Shown in pieces: positions 6,102-14,055 of a stretch of 19,366 bases of DNA. Both the position numbers and the translations under genes were made by a program. The notes under the pieces are model-generated. The model saw only the letters and a program-made list of their open reading frames with translations. It was not told where the DNA came from and searched no databases. The DNA comes from JAWXUU01 sp044426085. Its GTDB lineage: Bacteria > Bacillota > Clostridia > Christensenellales > CAMQZB01. Each line of letters starts with the position of its first letter. Within the stretch, counting starts at the first letter, position 1. The stretch lies in assembly GCA_044426085.1 (NCBI GenBank), contig JAWXUU010000023.1, positions 1-19,366 on the forward strand. Reading direction: 5' to 3'.

Positions 6102-8514
6102 GTTTACTTCCTCCAACGAGTTTTTCAAAGAAATTTACGGCTATTGGTTTGCCTTTGGTTTCTCTTCTTTCCACTTCTATGTCTTCGCTGTTCAATATTG
6201 CGATTTCGCTTGTGTCGGATATGATTGCGATGTCGTACGGCATTTTCACATAGCTTGCGAAGATTATTCTTGCGGAGTTTTTCAAATCGCAAATCTTCAC
6301 ACCTTTTCTTGACCTTGCGAGCGGTTCGATTGTTGAAAGCACCACTCTTTTCGCCATTGCGAAGTCTGTCACAACCACGATTTCGCCACCTTTGCCAACA
6401 AGACCTGCAAACACAACAAAATCGTCGCTATCAAGGTTGATACCCTTGACACCTGTGGAAATTCTGCCCTGAGTTGGCACATCATCAGTTTTCGCATTCA
6501 GCACCATACCTTTTGAAGAAACGAACAACATATTTTTGTTTTCGCTGAATTTTTCAATCGCAACAATTTCGTCGCCATCTTTAAGCTTGATTGCATCAAA
6601 ACTTTGGTTTCTTACGACATAATCACCGCAAGTTGACTTTTTCACAAGCCCAAGCTTAGTGAAGAACACAAACTCGCCATCGGCATTTTCGCCGTCGAAC
6701 ACTATCATTTTTAAAATTTCATCATCATCTGATAGGTCTTTCACCACGTTTGAAACCGCCACTCCTTTATCTTTCCACTTGGAAACAGTGATATCTTTAG
6801 GGGACAATTTCACGCATCTGCCTTTTTTTGTGAAGCAGTATATCACATCAGTTGTTTCGCCAGAAACAACATCGGCATAAACGTATTCTTCATCGCGAGT
6901 TTTGTTTTCTGTAAGCGACTTTTCAAATTTCATGAATTCAGACTTAGAGGCCCTTTTGAAGTTGCCTGAAATTGTTCTTGCAATCACATAGTCCATAACG
7001 ACATCGTCGGTGTGGTCTTCTGTTTCAAGTTCTTCCACATCGCCAACGATAACACTTCTTCTGCTTTCGCCGTGAGTTTTTTTGATTTCTAGGATTTCTT
7101 CTTTAATCACTTCAAACTGACGTTGTTTTGATTCCAAAATACCTTCTAAACTTGAAATCAAAAGCACGAGTTCTTTGAGTTCTTCTTCTAGCTTATAAAT
7201 TTCAAGAGAAGTGATTCTTGCAAGTCGCATATCCAAAATGGCTTGTGCTTGCCTATCTGAAAGTGAGAATCTTTCCATAAGGTTGATTCTTGCCGACTTG
7301 GTGTTTTCGCTTTTTTTGATAATTTGCACCACTTCGTCGATGTTTCTTACCGCAATCATAAGCCCTTGCAAGATATGCGCGCGTTCTTTTGCGTTCGCAA
7401 GGTCGTATTTTGTTCTTCGCACGATAACATCAACTTGGAATTCCACATAATGGCGGATGATTTCCATAAGCGAAAGCGTTCTTGGCTTGCCACCCGCAAT
7501 CGCAACCATATTGAAAGAAAAACCAACTTCCATATCGCTCTTTTTATACAGTGCTTCCAAAAGTGCTTTTGGATCGTAATCTTTCTTGACTTTTATAACA
7601 ACGCGGATATTAGCATCAGATTCGTCAACTATTTCCGCTATGCCACCAAAGATACTTGCTTTATCTTCTTTCAGATTGTTGATTCTTTGGAGCATGTTTG
7701 ATTTGTTCACTTGGAAAGGAATTTGGGTGATGACGATGTTTTTCTTGCCCGCATCGCCGTTTTCGATGTGGGATTTTGCACGGATTTTAACCTTGCCGTT
7801 GCCCGTTTGATAGGCTTCTTTCAACGTTTCATCAATGATATAACCACCCGTTGGAAAATCTGGACCCTTGATATACTTCATCATATCGTCAAGCCCGATT
7901 TGCGGATTATCGATATATGCAACCACACCGTTGATAACTTCCGAAATGTTGTGTGGCGGAATGTTTGTCGCAAGACCAACCGCAATACCACTAGCCCCAT
8001 TCACGAGTAAGTTTGGATATCGCCCTGGCAAAACTGACGGTTCAAGCATGCTATCGTCGAAGTTGTTTTGGAAATCCACTGTGTTTTTATCAAGGTCGCG
8101 AAGCAATTCCATCGCGAGTGGTGCAAGTTTCGCTTCTGTATACCTCATTGCGGCAGCACCGTCGCCATCGATAGAACCAAAGTTGCCGTGACCCGAAACC
8201 AAAACCCCACGCTGTGCCCACGGTTGCGCCATTCTCACCATAGCGTTATAAACCGAACTGTCGCCGTGCGGGTGGAACTTACCAAGGCAGTCACCCACGA
8301 TTCTCGCGGATTTTCTTTGTGGCTTATCTGGCGTCATGCCAAGTTCTAGCATTGTATATAAAATTCTTCTTTGAACAGGCTTCAAGCCGTCTTCCACCCT
8401 TGGGATTGCCCTGTCCATAATAACGTATTCTGCATACGGTATCATGGAATCATGCAACACTTCTTCCATTGTTTGGGTAGTTATTATTTCTCCTCTTTTT
8501 TCGGCAGATTTCAC
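6097..8514 (-). CDS. parC: Type IIA topoisomerase subunit A (ParC-like, topoisomerase IV)
   Basis: An 805-residue DNA breakage-reunion subunit. The winged-helix/tower core has KPVQRRILYTM (45-55), the quinolone-pocket segment HPHGDSSVYN (81-90) and catalytic Tyr125 in AAMRYTE. A coiled-coil stalk (about 420-490) and a six-bladed C-terminal beta-pinwheel follow. The canonical GyrA box (QRRGGKG) is not found where the first blade should carry it, and the PRVEDGLKPVQRRILYTMLELG style matches the second clostridial pair, so ParC is preferred to GyrA. The start is GTG at 8514: GGGGAGG lies 7 nt upstream within the end of the B-subunit gene, and the GTG overlaps that gene's TGA by 4 nt, which implies translational coupling. 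At the position equal to E. coli GyrA Asp87 the residue is Asn90. Confidence 0.88.
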   Translation of the reverse strand: MKSAEKRGEIITTQTMEEVLHDSMIPYAEYVIMDRAIPRVEDGLKPVQRRILYTMLELGMTPDKPQRKSARIVGDCLGKFHPHGDSSVYNAMVRMAQPWAQRGVLVSGHGNFGSIDGDGAAAMRYTEAKLAPLAMELLRDLDKNTVDFQNNFDDSMLEPSVLPGRYPNLLVNGASGIAVGLATNIPPHNISEVINGVVAYIDNPQIGLDDMMKYIKGPDFPTGGYIIDETLKEAYQTGNGKVKIRAKSHIENGDAGKKNIVITQIPFQVNKSNMLQRINNLKEDKASIFGGIAEIVDESDANIRVVIKVKKDYDPKALLEALYKKSDMEVGFSFNMVAIAGGKPRTLSLMEIIRHYVEFQVDVIVRRTKYDLANAKERAHILQGLMIAVRNIDEVVQIIKKSENTKSARINLMERFSLSDRQAQAILDMRLARITSLEIYKLEEELKELVLLISSLEGILESKQRQFEVIKEEILEIKKTHGESRRSVIVGDVEELETEDHTDDVVMDYVIARTISGNFKRASKSEFMKFEKSLTENKTRDEEYVYADVVSGETTDVIYCFTKKGRCVKLSPKDITVSKWKDKGVAVSNVVKDLSDDDEILKMIVFDGENADGEFVFFTKLGLVKKSTCGDYVVRNQSFDAIKLKDGDEIVAIEKFSENKNMLFVSSKGMVLNAKTDDVPTQGRISTGVKGINLDSDDFVVFAGLVGKGGEIVVVTDFAMAKRVVLSTIEPLARSRKGVKICDLKNSARIIFASYVKMPYDIAIISDTSEIAILNSEDIEVERRETKGKPIAVNFFEKLVGGSKL

Positions 8515-10526
8515 GCTTTATCCTCCCCACGTTTAAGCCCAGAATAGCTTTTGAACTCGTCTTCTTTATTAAAATTGCAATTTTCTCTTATATAAAACTT
8601 TCTCGCACCGCCTTCTTTGCCCATGAGTATGGCAACGAGCCTTTCTGCTTCGGCGAGCTCTTCAATGCGAACTTGCACAAGCGATCTGTTTTCTGGATCG
8701 AGAGTTGTGTTTTTCAACTGTTCGGCAGACATTTCGCCAAGCCCTTTATACCTTGTGACATGATAGCCTTTACCCGCTTTTTTTGCGGAAACAGCAAGTT
8801 CTTGTTCGTTATAGCAATACTCTTCAAAGTTGCCTTTTGACACGCGATAAAGCGGTGGTTGCCCAATATAAACATGCCCACCCGCAACAAGTTCACGCAT
8901 AAAACGATAGAAAAACGTGAGCAAAATTGAGCGAATGTGAAGTCCATCTTGATCGGCATCGCTCAGAATAACCACTTTGTGATATTTCAAATTGGCGATG
9001 TTGAAGTCTTCACCAATGCCTGTGCCAAGCGCAGTGATTATGCTTCGAATTTCTTCGTTTGCAAGCACTTTATCAATCTTTTGTTTTTCCACATTAAGCG
9101 GTTTTCCGCGAAGTGGGAGTATCGCTTGGAACTTTCTGTTTCTGCCTTGTTTGGCTGTGCCACCCGCACTGTCCCCTTCCACGATAAACAATTCGTTTTC
9201 TTCCGCTTTTCTGCCTGTGCAACTTGAAAGTTTTCCGACAAGTTCGGAAACGTCAAGGGAGTTTTTCGCCCTTGCAATCTCTTTCGCCTTTTTGATTTGT
9301 GCACGTTCCTGAGCAGATGCTGTGGCTTTTTTCACAATTGCATCACAGACAGAACCCGATCCGCGCATGCTGAAAAATTCCATCATCTTGGAATAAACGA
9401 TGGCATCTGCCGCTGGCTTTGCTTCCACATTGCCAAGCTTGGTTTTTGTTTGACCTTCGAACTGAACGTTTTTCATTTTGAGCGACACAATCGCCGTCAT
9501 GCCCACGCGGAAATCTTCACCCACGAACACTACGTCCTTTTTGGATTTATCTTTGCCACCGCCAGTTTTGCCACTGCCGTTTGTTTTCATATATTCGTTA
9601 AACGCTTTTGTGAAACCGCTTTTGAACCCTGTTTCGTGCGTTCCGCCTTCCATGGTTGGGATGTTATTCACATAAGACAAAATGTTTTCCACATAATCAT
9701 CGCTGTGGAAAATGGCACATTCAAGAAGTATGCCGTCCTTTTCGCCTGTGAAATATATTGGTTTTTGATAGAGGTTGTCCTTTGATTCGTTAAGATAGCA
9801 AAGATAATCCGCAATGCCACCCTTGAAAGTGAATTCGTCGCATTTTGCGTTGCCTTCAGAATCGAAATCTTTTTTGCTTGAAAGCGTTATTTTCACACCC
9901 TTATTCAAAAATGCAAGCTCGCGCAATTTCTTTTTGATTGTGCTGTATGAAAATTTTGTATCAGAAAAAACTCTGTCATCAGGCAAAAAGCTGACAACAG
10001 AACCACTCTTTTTGGATTTATCAGGAGTGCTTGAAAGTGGTTTCACCACCGCGCCCGATTTGATTGTACCTTTTTTCTTGCCGTCGATTGAGGCAAATTC
10101 CATATCGTATTTTTTGCCTTCTTTATAAACGCTGACTTTCAACCAACGTGAAAGTGCGTTTGTCACCGAAGCACCAACGCCGTGAAGTCCGCCGGAAAAT
10201 TGATAGTTTCCATCGCCAAACTTGCCACCCGCATGAAGTTTTGTGAACACCACTTCAACGCCCGACATTTTAAGTTTTGGATGAATATCCACGGGAATAC
10301 CACGTCCATTATCTTCCACCACCGCAGAACCATCCGCGCAAAGTTTCACCGAAATCACACTTGCAAAACCGTTTGCAGCTTCGTCGATTGCGTTATCCAC
10401 AATCTCCCACAAAAGGTGATGAAGCCCGTTCACACCCGTTGTTCCTATATACATACCAGGTCTCATCCGAACGGCATCTAGCCCTTCCAAAACCTGCAAA
10501 TCTTTCGCATCATATGCTTTAGCCAT
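8511..10526 (-). CDS. parE: Type IIA topoisomerase subunit B (ParE/GyrB-like)
   Basis: A 671-residue ATPase subunit, partner of the ParC-like protein encoded just after it. The GHKL ATPase domain shows EIVDNAIDEA (catalytic E41, Asn45), DNGRGIP (71-77) and the ATP-lid GGLHGVGASV (111-120). A transducer domain follows, with the QTKTKLG lysine loop near residue 360. The TOPRIM domain shows EGDSAGG (about 449-455), PLRGKPLNVEK and the metal site SDADQDG (about 521-527). No E. coli GyrB-like insertion is seen. The FSGGLHGVGASVTNALS wording is closer to ParE-type sequences, but GyrB cannot be excluded without a tree. The ATG at 10526 is preceded by GGAGGAAAT, and a consensus promoter lies at 10569-10597. 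It is the first gene of a two-gene operon. Confidence 0.88.
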   Translation of the reverse strand: MAKAYDAKDLQVLEGLDAVRMRPGMYIGTTGVNGLHHLLWEIVDNAIDEAANGFASVISVKLCADGSAVVEDNGRGIPVDIHPKLKMSGVEVVFTKLHAGGKFGDGNYQFSGGLHGVGASVTNALSRWLKVSVYKEGKKYDMEFASIDGKKKGTIKSGAVVKPLSSTPDKSKKSGSVVSFLPDDRVFSDTKFSYSTIKKKLRELAFLNKGVKITLSSKKDFDSEGNAKCDEFTFKGGIADYLCYLNESKDNLYQKPIYFTGEKDGILLECAIFHSDDYVENILSYVNNIPTMEGGTHETGFKSGFTKAFNEYMKTNGSGKTGGGKDKSKKDVVFVGEDFRVGMTAIVSLKMKNVQFEGQTKTKLGNVEAKPAADAIVYSKMMEFFSMRGSGSVCDAIVKKATASAQERAQIKKAKEIARAKNSLDVSELVGKLSSCTGRKAEENELFIVEGDSAGGTAKQGRNRKFQAILPLRGKPLNVEKQKIDKVLANEEIRSIITALGTGIGEDFNIANLKYHKVVILSDADQDGLHIRSILLTFFYRFMRELVAGGHVYIGQPPLYRVSKGNFEEYCYNEQELAVSAKKAGKGYHVTRYKGLGEMSAEQLKNTTLDPENRSLVQVRIEELAEAERLVAILMGKEGGARKFYIRENCNFNKEDEFKSYSGLKRGEDKA

Positions 10527-10568
10527 ATTTCCTCCAACTGTCTTTGTTATTCTTATATATTCTTATAT

Positions 10569-10597
10569 ATTATACCACTATTGCCCAAAAAAATCAA
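10569..10597 (-). promoter_or_regulatory. Sigma-A promoter of the ParE-ParC operon
   Basis: On the minus strand, TTGATT (10597-10592), a 17-bp spacer and TATAAT (10574-10569), preceded by TGG for an extended -10. The start codon is at 10526. Confidence 0.75.
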
Positions 10598-10636
10598 TGG
10601 GTAAAATTCATAAAAATTCATGGAAATCACAGAATT

Positions 10637-10664
10637 TTGCTACAATTTGCCGATTTGGTATATT
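10637..10664 (+). promoter_or_regulatory. Probable murG promoter
   Basis: TTGCTA (10637-10642), a 16-bp spacer and TATATT (10659-10664), with TGG before the -10. It lies about 100 nt upstream of murG in an AT-rich divergent spacer, so chance matches are possible. Confidence 0.45.
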
Positions 10665-10768
10665 TATTAATTTTTATGCATATAAACATTATTCAATAAA
10701 TCAGCGTGTATAGTTTTTATAAAAATTTGCATATTATTATAGACAGATTATTTTTTATTGGAGGTAGT

Positions 10769-11866
10769 ATGGAAATGAAATGCGTTGTGCTTTGCGGTGG
10801 TGGAACTGGCGGGCATATTTATCCCAATTTGGCACTTTATGACGATTTGAAACCCTTTCGCAGGGTTTGTTATGTCGGTTGCAGTGGTGGCATGGAAGAA
10901 GAACTTTGCGGTGGGTTGGGGATTGAGTTTTTCGGCATTTCCGCACCAAAGTTTAGGCGGAGTTTCACACTTAAAAATTTGCAACTGCCCTTTGCGCTTT
11001 CAAAAAGCGTGAAGGAAACCAAAGTTCTGCTTCAAAAGCTTAACCCCGCCGTGATTTTTTCGAAAGGTGGATACGTTTCTCTTCCCGTGTGCCTTGCGGG
11101 GCTTTCGCTTGGCATACCCGTTTTAAGCCACGAATCGGATTTATCGCTTGGGCTTGCAAACAAGATTGCATATAAAAAAGGGAGCACGCTTCTCACGGCA
11201 TTTGCGCCGACAATGGCGGGAAAAAAGCGAGTTCTGCACGTTGGCGCTCCGCTGAGAAAGGGGCTTTTTACAGATGTTAAAATGATAAATCAAAGCGTGA
11301 AAAGCAATGGGGACACCTTGCAGAAATTGCTTGTTATTGGTGGTTCGCAAGGTGCAAAAGCAATCAACGATGCGGTGATAGAAAATTTGCCCGAACTTTG
11401 CACTCAGTTTGAAATAACCCACATAACGGGGCGCGGGAAAATGCCAAGCCACGATGACCTTGCACGAATGTTTGCACATCTTAGGCCAATTGCGCTTGCG
11501 ACCATGCTTGAAAGATACCACCCTTTTGAATACGCCAGCGATATGGGTAAAATTTATCGAAGCACGGATATCGCGATTTCAAGGGGTGGCGCAAACGCAC
11601 TTTTCGAGCTGTTGCAGTTTGAAATCCCCACACTTGTTATACCGCTTGAAAAAGGTTCGCGTGGTGACCAAGTGGAAAACGCGGAATATTTTTCACGCGA
11701 AAAGCTTTGCCACACCCTTGGGGAAAATCACACCTTTGCACTTGTTGAAAGTCTGAACAACCTTTGTGAAAACTCGCATAAAATCAAACAAAACATATCG
11801 CACAGAAAAATACAAGAAAGTTTTGACGGCAGAGCCAACATTGTGAAGCTTATCCTTTCGCATTGA
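10769..11866 (+). CDS. murG: MurG, lipid II-forming N-acetylglucosaminyltransferase
   Basis: A 365-residue peripheral membrane glycosyltransferase (GT28) that adds GlcNAc from UDP-GlcNAc to lipid I to give lipid II, the peptidoglycan precursor. The N-terminal domain starts with the CGGGTGGHIYPNLAL loop; FSKGGYVSLPVCLAG and the LSHESDLSLGLANK segment follow. The C-terminal donor-binding domain starts at VIGGSQGAKAIND and has SRGGANALFELL with IPLEKGSRGDQ, the UDP-GlcNAc site in clostridial MurG proteins. GGAGGT at 10760-10765 serves ATG 10769 (short spacing) or ATG 10775, which is two codons later; the true start is one of these. The gene stands alone between a divergent topoisomerase operon and sigG, not in a dcw cluster. 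Confidence 0.9.
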   Translation: MEMKCVVLCGGGTGGHIYPNLALYDDLKPFRRVCYVGCSGGMEEELCGGLGIEFFGISAPKFRRSFTLKNLQLPFALSKSVKETKVLLQKLNPAVIFSKGGYVSLPVCLAGLSLGIPVLSHESDLSLGLANKIAYKKGSTLLTAFAPTMAGKKRVLHVGAPLRKGLFTDVKMINQSVKSNGDTLQKLLVIGGSQGAKAINDAVIENLPELCTQFEITHITGRGKMPSHDDLARMFAHLRPIALATMLERYHPFEYASDMGKIYRSTDIAISRGGANALFELLQFEIPTLVIPLEKGSRGDQVENAEYFSREKLCHTLGENHTFALVESLNNLCENSHKIKQNISHRKIQESFDGRANIVKLILSH

Positions 11867-11907
11867 ACCCACGCATCAAAATTGCAGACAAGTTTCAAAC
11901 ACGGATA

Positions 11908-11937
11908 GTATAATTCACCACCAAAAAGAGCAAGATA
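11908..11937 (+). promoter_or_regulatory. Possible SigF-type promoter of sigG
   Basis: GTATA (11908-11912), a 15-bp spacer and GAGCAAGATA (11928-11937) partly fit the forespore SigF pattern (GyATA, about 15 bp, GGnnAnAnTA). In B. subtilis sigG is transcribed by SigF. The -10 half matches only in part, and the TATAAT at 11909-11914 has no proper -35 partner. Confidence 0.3.
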
Positions 11938-11988
11938 GAAACACATGGTTTTCTTTGATATGAAAAATATTTCAAAAAAGGATACACG

Positions 11989-12762
11989 ATGAATTCCAGA
12001 GTTGAAATCTGTGGTTTTTCCACCGAAACGCTCCCAAAACTTTCCCACAAGCAAGCGACCGAGCTTCTTATGCGGTATAAGTCGGGCGACCCACTGGCAA
12101 AGGATGAGTTTATCATTGCAAATCTTCGGCTTGTTCTTTCCGTTATCAAACGATTCGCATCTTGCAAGGAAAATATCGACGATATTTTTCAAGTGGGTTG
12201 CGTGGGGCTTTTGAAAGCCGCGCGTGGGTTTGACACGAAACATCAAGTGCGATTTTCCACTTACGCCGTGCCCATGATTATGGGTGAAATCAAAAGGTAT
12301 CTACGCGACAACACCGCCGTTCGCATTTCGCGGTCTATTCGTGACACTGCTTATAAAGCATTATCCGCAAAGGAACTGCTGGAAAAACAGCTGGGTAGAG
12401 AAGTTTCCAACGCGGAGATTGCAACGCAGATTGAAACGCCATACGAAGATGTTGTTTTTGCCCTTGATGCAATCTGTGATCCCGTTTCCCTTTACGAGCC
12501 GATATACAACCAAAGCGGTGACGTTATTTTGCTTATGGATCAAATTGGCGATAAGAAGTGTAGCGACACCACTTGGACACAAAACGCTTGCCTTTGCGAA
12601 TGCATAAACCACCTTTGCGAAAAGGAGCAAAACATTTTGAAGCTTAGATACTTCCAAGGCAAGACGCAAATGGAAGTTTCCAACGAAGTTGGCATTTCCC
12701 AAGCGCAAGTTTCCAGACTTGAAAAAACCGCGCTGAAAAAGATTAAGGAGGCGCTCAGCTAG
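11989..12762 (+). CDS. sigG: RNA polymerase sigma-G, late forespore sigma factor
   Basis: A 257-residue sigma-70 family protein without region 1.1. The N-terminus VEICGFSTETLPKLS matches the SigG-specific start (VEICG..TS.LP.LS). Region 2 has NLRLVLSVIKRF, DDIFQVGCVGLLKAARGFD and VRFSTYAVPMIMGEIKRYLRDN (about residues 45-110), followed by the SRSIRD and AYKAL segments. Region 4 ends with the helix-turn-helix MEVSNEVGISQAQVSRLEKTALKKI (about 227-253). SigG directs late forespore genes such as small acid-soluble protein and germination genes after engulfment. Its usual upstream neighbours spoIIGA and sigE lie nearby but on the opposite strand, facing this gene. A weak SigF-like promoter is seen at 11908-11937. 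Confidence 0.92.
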   Translation: MNSRVEICGFSTETLPKLSHKQATELLMRYKSGDPLAKDEFIIANLRLVLSVIKRFASCKENIDDIFQVGCVGLLKAARGFDTKHQVRFSTYAVPMIMGEIKRYLRDNTAVRISRSIRDTAYKALSAKELLEKQLGREVSNAEIATQIETPYEDVVFALDAICDPVSLYEPIYNQSGDVILLMDQIGDKKCSDTTWTQNACLCECINHLCEKEQNILKLRYFQGKTQMEVSNEVGISQAQVSRLEKTALKKIKEALS

Positions 12763-12781
12763 CCTTTCTCTTATTTAGTGC

Positions 12782-12850
12782 ACCAATTTTCCCACACCCG
12801 CATAGTATATAACATCAGTCAATATTTTTAAAAATCCAAACATGCGGGTG
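12782..12850 (+). promoter_or_regulatory. Candidate sporulation promoter and dyad upstream of the cysteine-rich gene
   Basis: AC (12782-12783), 17 bp and CATAGTATA (12801-12809) fit the SigK pattern AC-N16/17-CATAnnnTA. An overlapping SigF/SigG reading (GCATA at 12800-12804, 15 bp, CAATATT at 12820) is also possible. A 9-bp inverted repeat, CACCCGCAT (12795-12803) and ATGCGGGTG (12842-12850), overlaps the -10 and could be an operator or a leader hairpin. No sigma-A promoter is evident. Confidence 0.35.
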
Positions 12851-12896
12851 CGGGACCCAAAAAAATATACATACCCGTCCCCAAAACGGAGGTATT

Positions 12897-13169
12897 ATGA
12901 ATTGTTTTTCTAATAACGGTTGCGATTCTTGTTCGCTCTTGATTCTGCTTCTTCTTTGCAGTGGTTGTGGCAATAACAGCTGTGGTTGTGGCGAATCTAC
13001 TTTTTCTAGGTCTGGTTGCGATTGTGGCTGTGGCAGTGGTTGCGGTTGTGGCAGTGGTATTTCAAACATCATCTTGCCATTATTGTTGCTTTCTTGCTGT
13101 TGTGGCGGTGGCAACAACAGCGGTTGCGGTTGCGATTGTGGTTGCGGTTGCAATCACGACGAGTTCTGA
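12897..13169 (+). CDS. High-cysteine small protein (chorion HCB-like), possibly spore-associated
   Basis: A 90-residue protein with 20 cysteines (22%), rich in Gly, Asn and Ser. It has two matching halves: each has a short run of Leu/Ile (SLLILLLL at about 13-20, IILPLLLLS at about 55-63) followed by a CxCG-type tail, the first with CGNNSCGCG and the second with GNNSGCGCDCGCGC. Similar small Firmicutes proteins are sometimes annotated as chorion class high-cysteine HCB protein; no function is established. GGAGGT lies 4 nt before the ATG, and the spacer has a candidate sporulation promoter, so this is a real gene despite its low complexity. It lies 134 bp after sigG in the same direction, and a bidirectional terminator follows. 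A cross-linked coat or crust component would fit the context, but that is inference. The hydrophobic runs might instead anchor it in a membrane. Confidence 0.72.
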   Translation: MNCFSNNGCDSCSLLILLLLCSGCGNNSCGCGESTFSRSGCDCGCGSGCGCGSGISNIILPLLLLSCCCGGGNNSGCGCDCGCGCNHDEF

Positions 13170-13261
13170 TAGGCACAAAAAGAATGTGAAAGAATGTACA
13201 AAATCGTGCAAAGTTGTGAAAGTTGTGCAAAGTTAAAAACTAGCACGAACCAAAAACAGAC

Positions 13262-13294
13262 AATAAAAAAAGGGCGGAATGCCCTTTTTTTATT
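13262..13294. terminator. Bidirectional terminator between the cysteine-rich gene and sigE
   Basis: AATAAAAAAAGGGC (13262-13275) pairs with GCCCTTTTTTTATT (13281-13294) around GGAAT. A-tract and T-tract flank a GC core, so it works on both strands. This suits the convergent genes on either side. Confidence 0.85.
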
Positions 13295-13340
13295 TTATAT
13301 ACTAACAAACCAAACTTAAAAATTTTGATAAGTTTTCACG

Positions 13341-14042
13341 TTATTTATTCACTTGCTTTTGCAGTTTTGCGATTATCTTTTTTTCTAGCCTAGAGATATA
13401 ACTTTGCGAAATGCCAAGTGTGTCGGCGACTTCTTTTTGCGTTTTTTCTTCCCTGCCAAAAAGTCCGAACCGCATTTCTATTATGTATCTTTCGCGTTCT
13501 GAAAGTTTTTTCATCATTCCTTCAAGCTGTTCGAATTGCGCCTTATCTTCCACTTCATCGGAAACCACCGCCCTATCACTTCCCAAAATATCGGCGAGCA
13601 AAAGTTCGTTGCCTTCCGTGTCCACATTCAGCGGTTCTTCAAGGGAAATTTCCCCCTTATATTTCGACGTCTTGCGAAGATACATTAGGATTTCATTTTC
13701 TATGCAACGCGAGCAATATGTGGCAAGCTTGATATTCTTTTCGATATTGAAAGATTTCACACCCTTAATAAGCCCAATCGTGCCCACGGAAATTAAATCT
13801 TCGGGGTTTTCTTTGGTGTTTTCAAACTTCTTCGCGATATAAACCACAAGTCGCAAATTGTGGGAAACAAGCAAGTCACGCGCGTTTTTATCACCGCTTT
13901 TCGCAAGCCACAACAACCCTTCTTCCTCCCCCTTTTCAAGGGGCTGCGGCAGTTGGTTAGTTCCGCAAATATACAAAAGAAGGTTGCGTTTTCCAAATAA
14001 TCGCAGATATATTCTGTATAAAACAAGCCTAATTTTTTTCAT
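13341..14042 (-). CDS. sigE: RNA polymerase sigma-E precursor, early mother-cell sigma factor
   Basis: A 233-residue sigma-70 family protein made as inactive pro-SigE. Residues 1-27 are a basic, amphipathic pro-sequence (MKKIRLVLYRIYLRLFGK and so on), and the LYICGTNQLPQPL junction resembles the pro-SigE cleavage area (YYIGGSEALPPPL in relatives). Region 2 shows NLRLVVYIAKKF, EDLISVGTIGLIKGVKSF and KLATYCSRCIENEILMYLR. Region 4 has a GISQSYISRLEKKI helix-turn-helix. ATG 14042 was chosen because GGGGGA precedes it at 4-5 nt; an in-frame ATG at 14054 has no ribosome binding site. It follows spoIIGA, its activating protease, by 13 nt, as in other spore formers. SigE directs mother-cell genes after asymmetric division. 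Confidence 0.93.
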   Translation of the reverse strand: MKKIRLVLYRIYLRLFGKRNLLLYICGTNQLPQPLEKGEEEGLLWLAKSGDKNARDLLVSHNLRLVVYIAKKFENTKENPEDLISVGTIGLIKGVKSFNIEKNIKLATYCSRCIENEILMYLRKTSKYKGEISLEEPLNVDTEGNELLLADILGSDRAVVSDEVEDKAQFEQLEGMMKKLSERERYIIEMRFGLFGREEKTQKEVADTLGISQSYISRLEKKIIAKLQKQVNK

Positions 14043-14055
14043 ATAATCCCCCATT

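Noticed and set aside
12815..13153. Gln/Pro-rich frame antisense to the cysteine-rich gene
   Set aside because: It mirrors the repetitive codons of the real gene and has no ribosome binding site.
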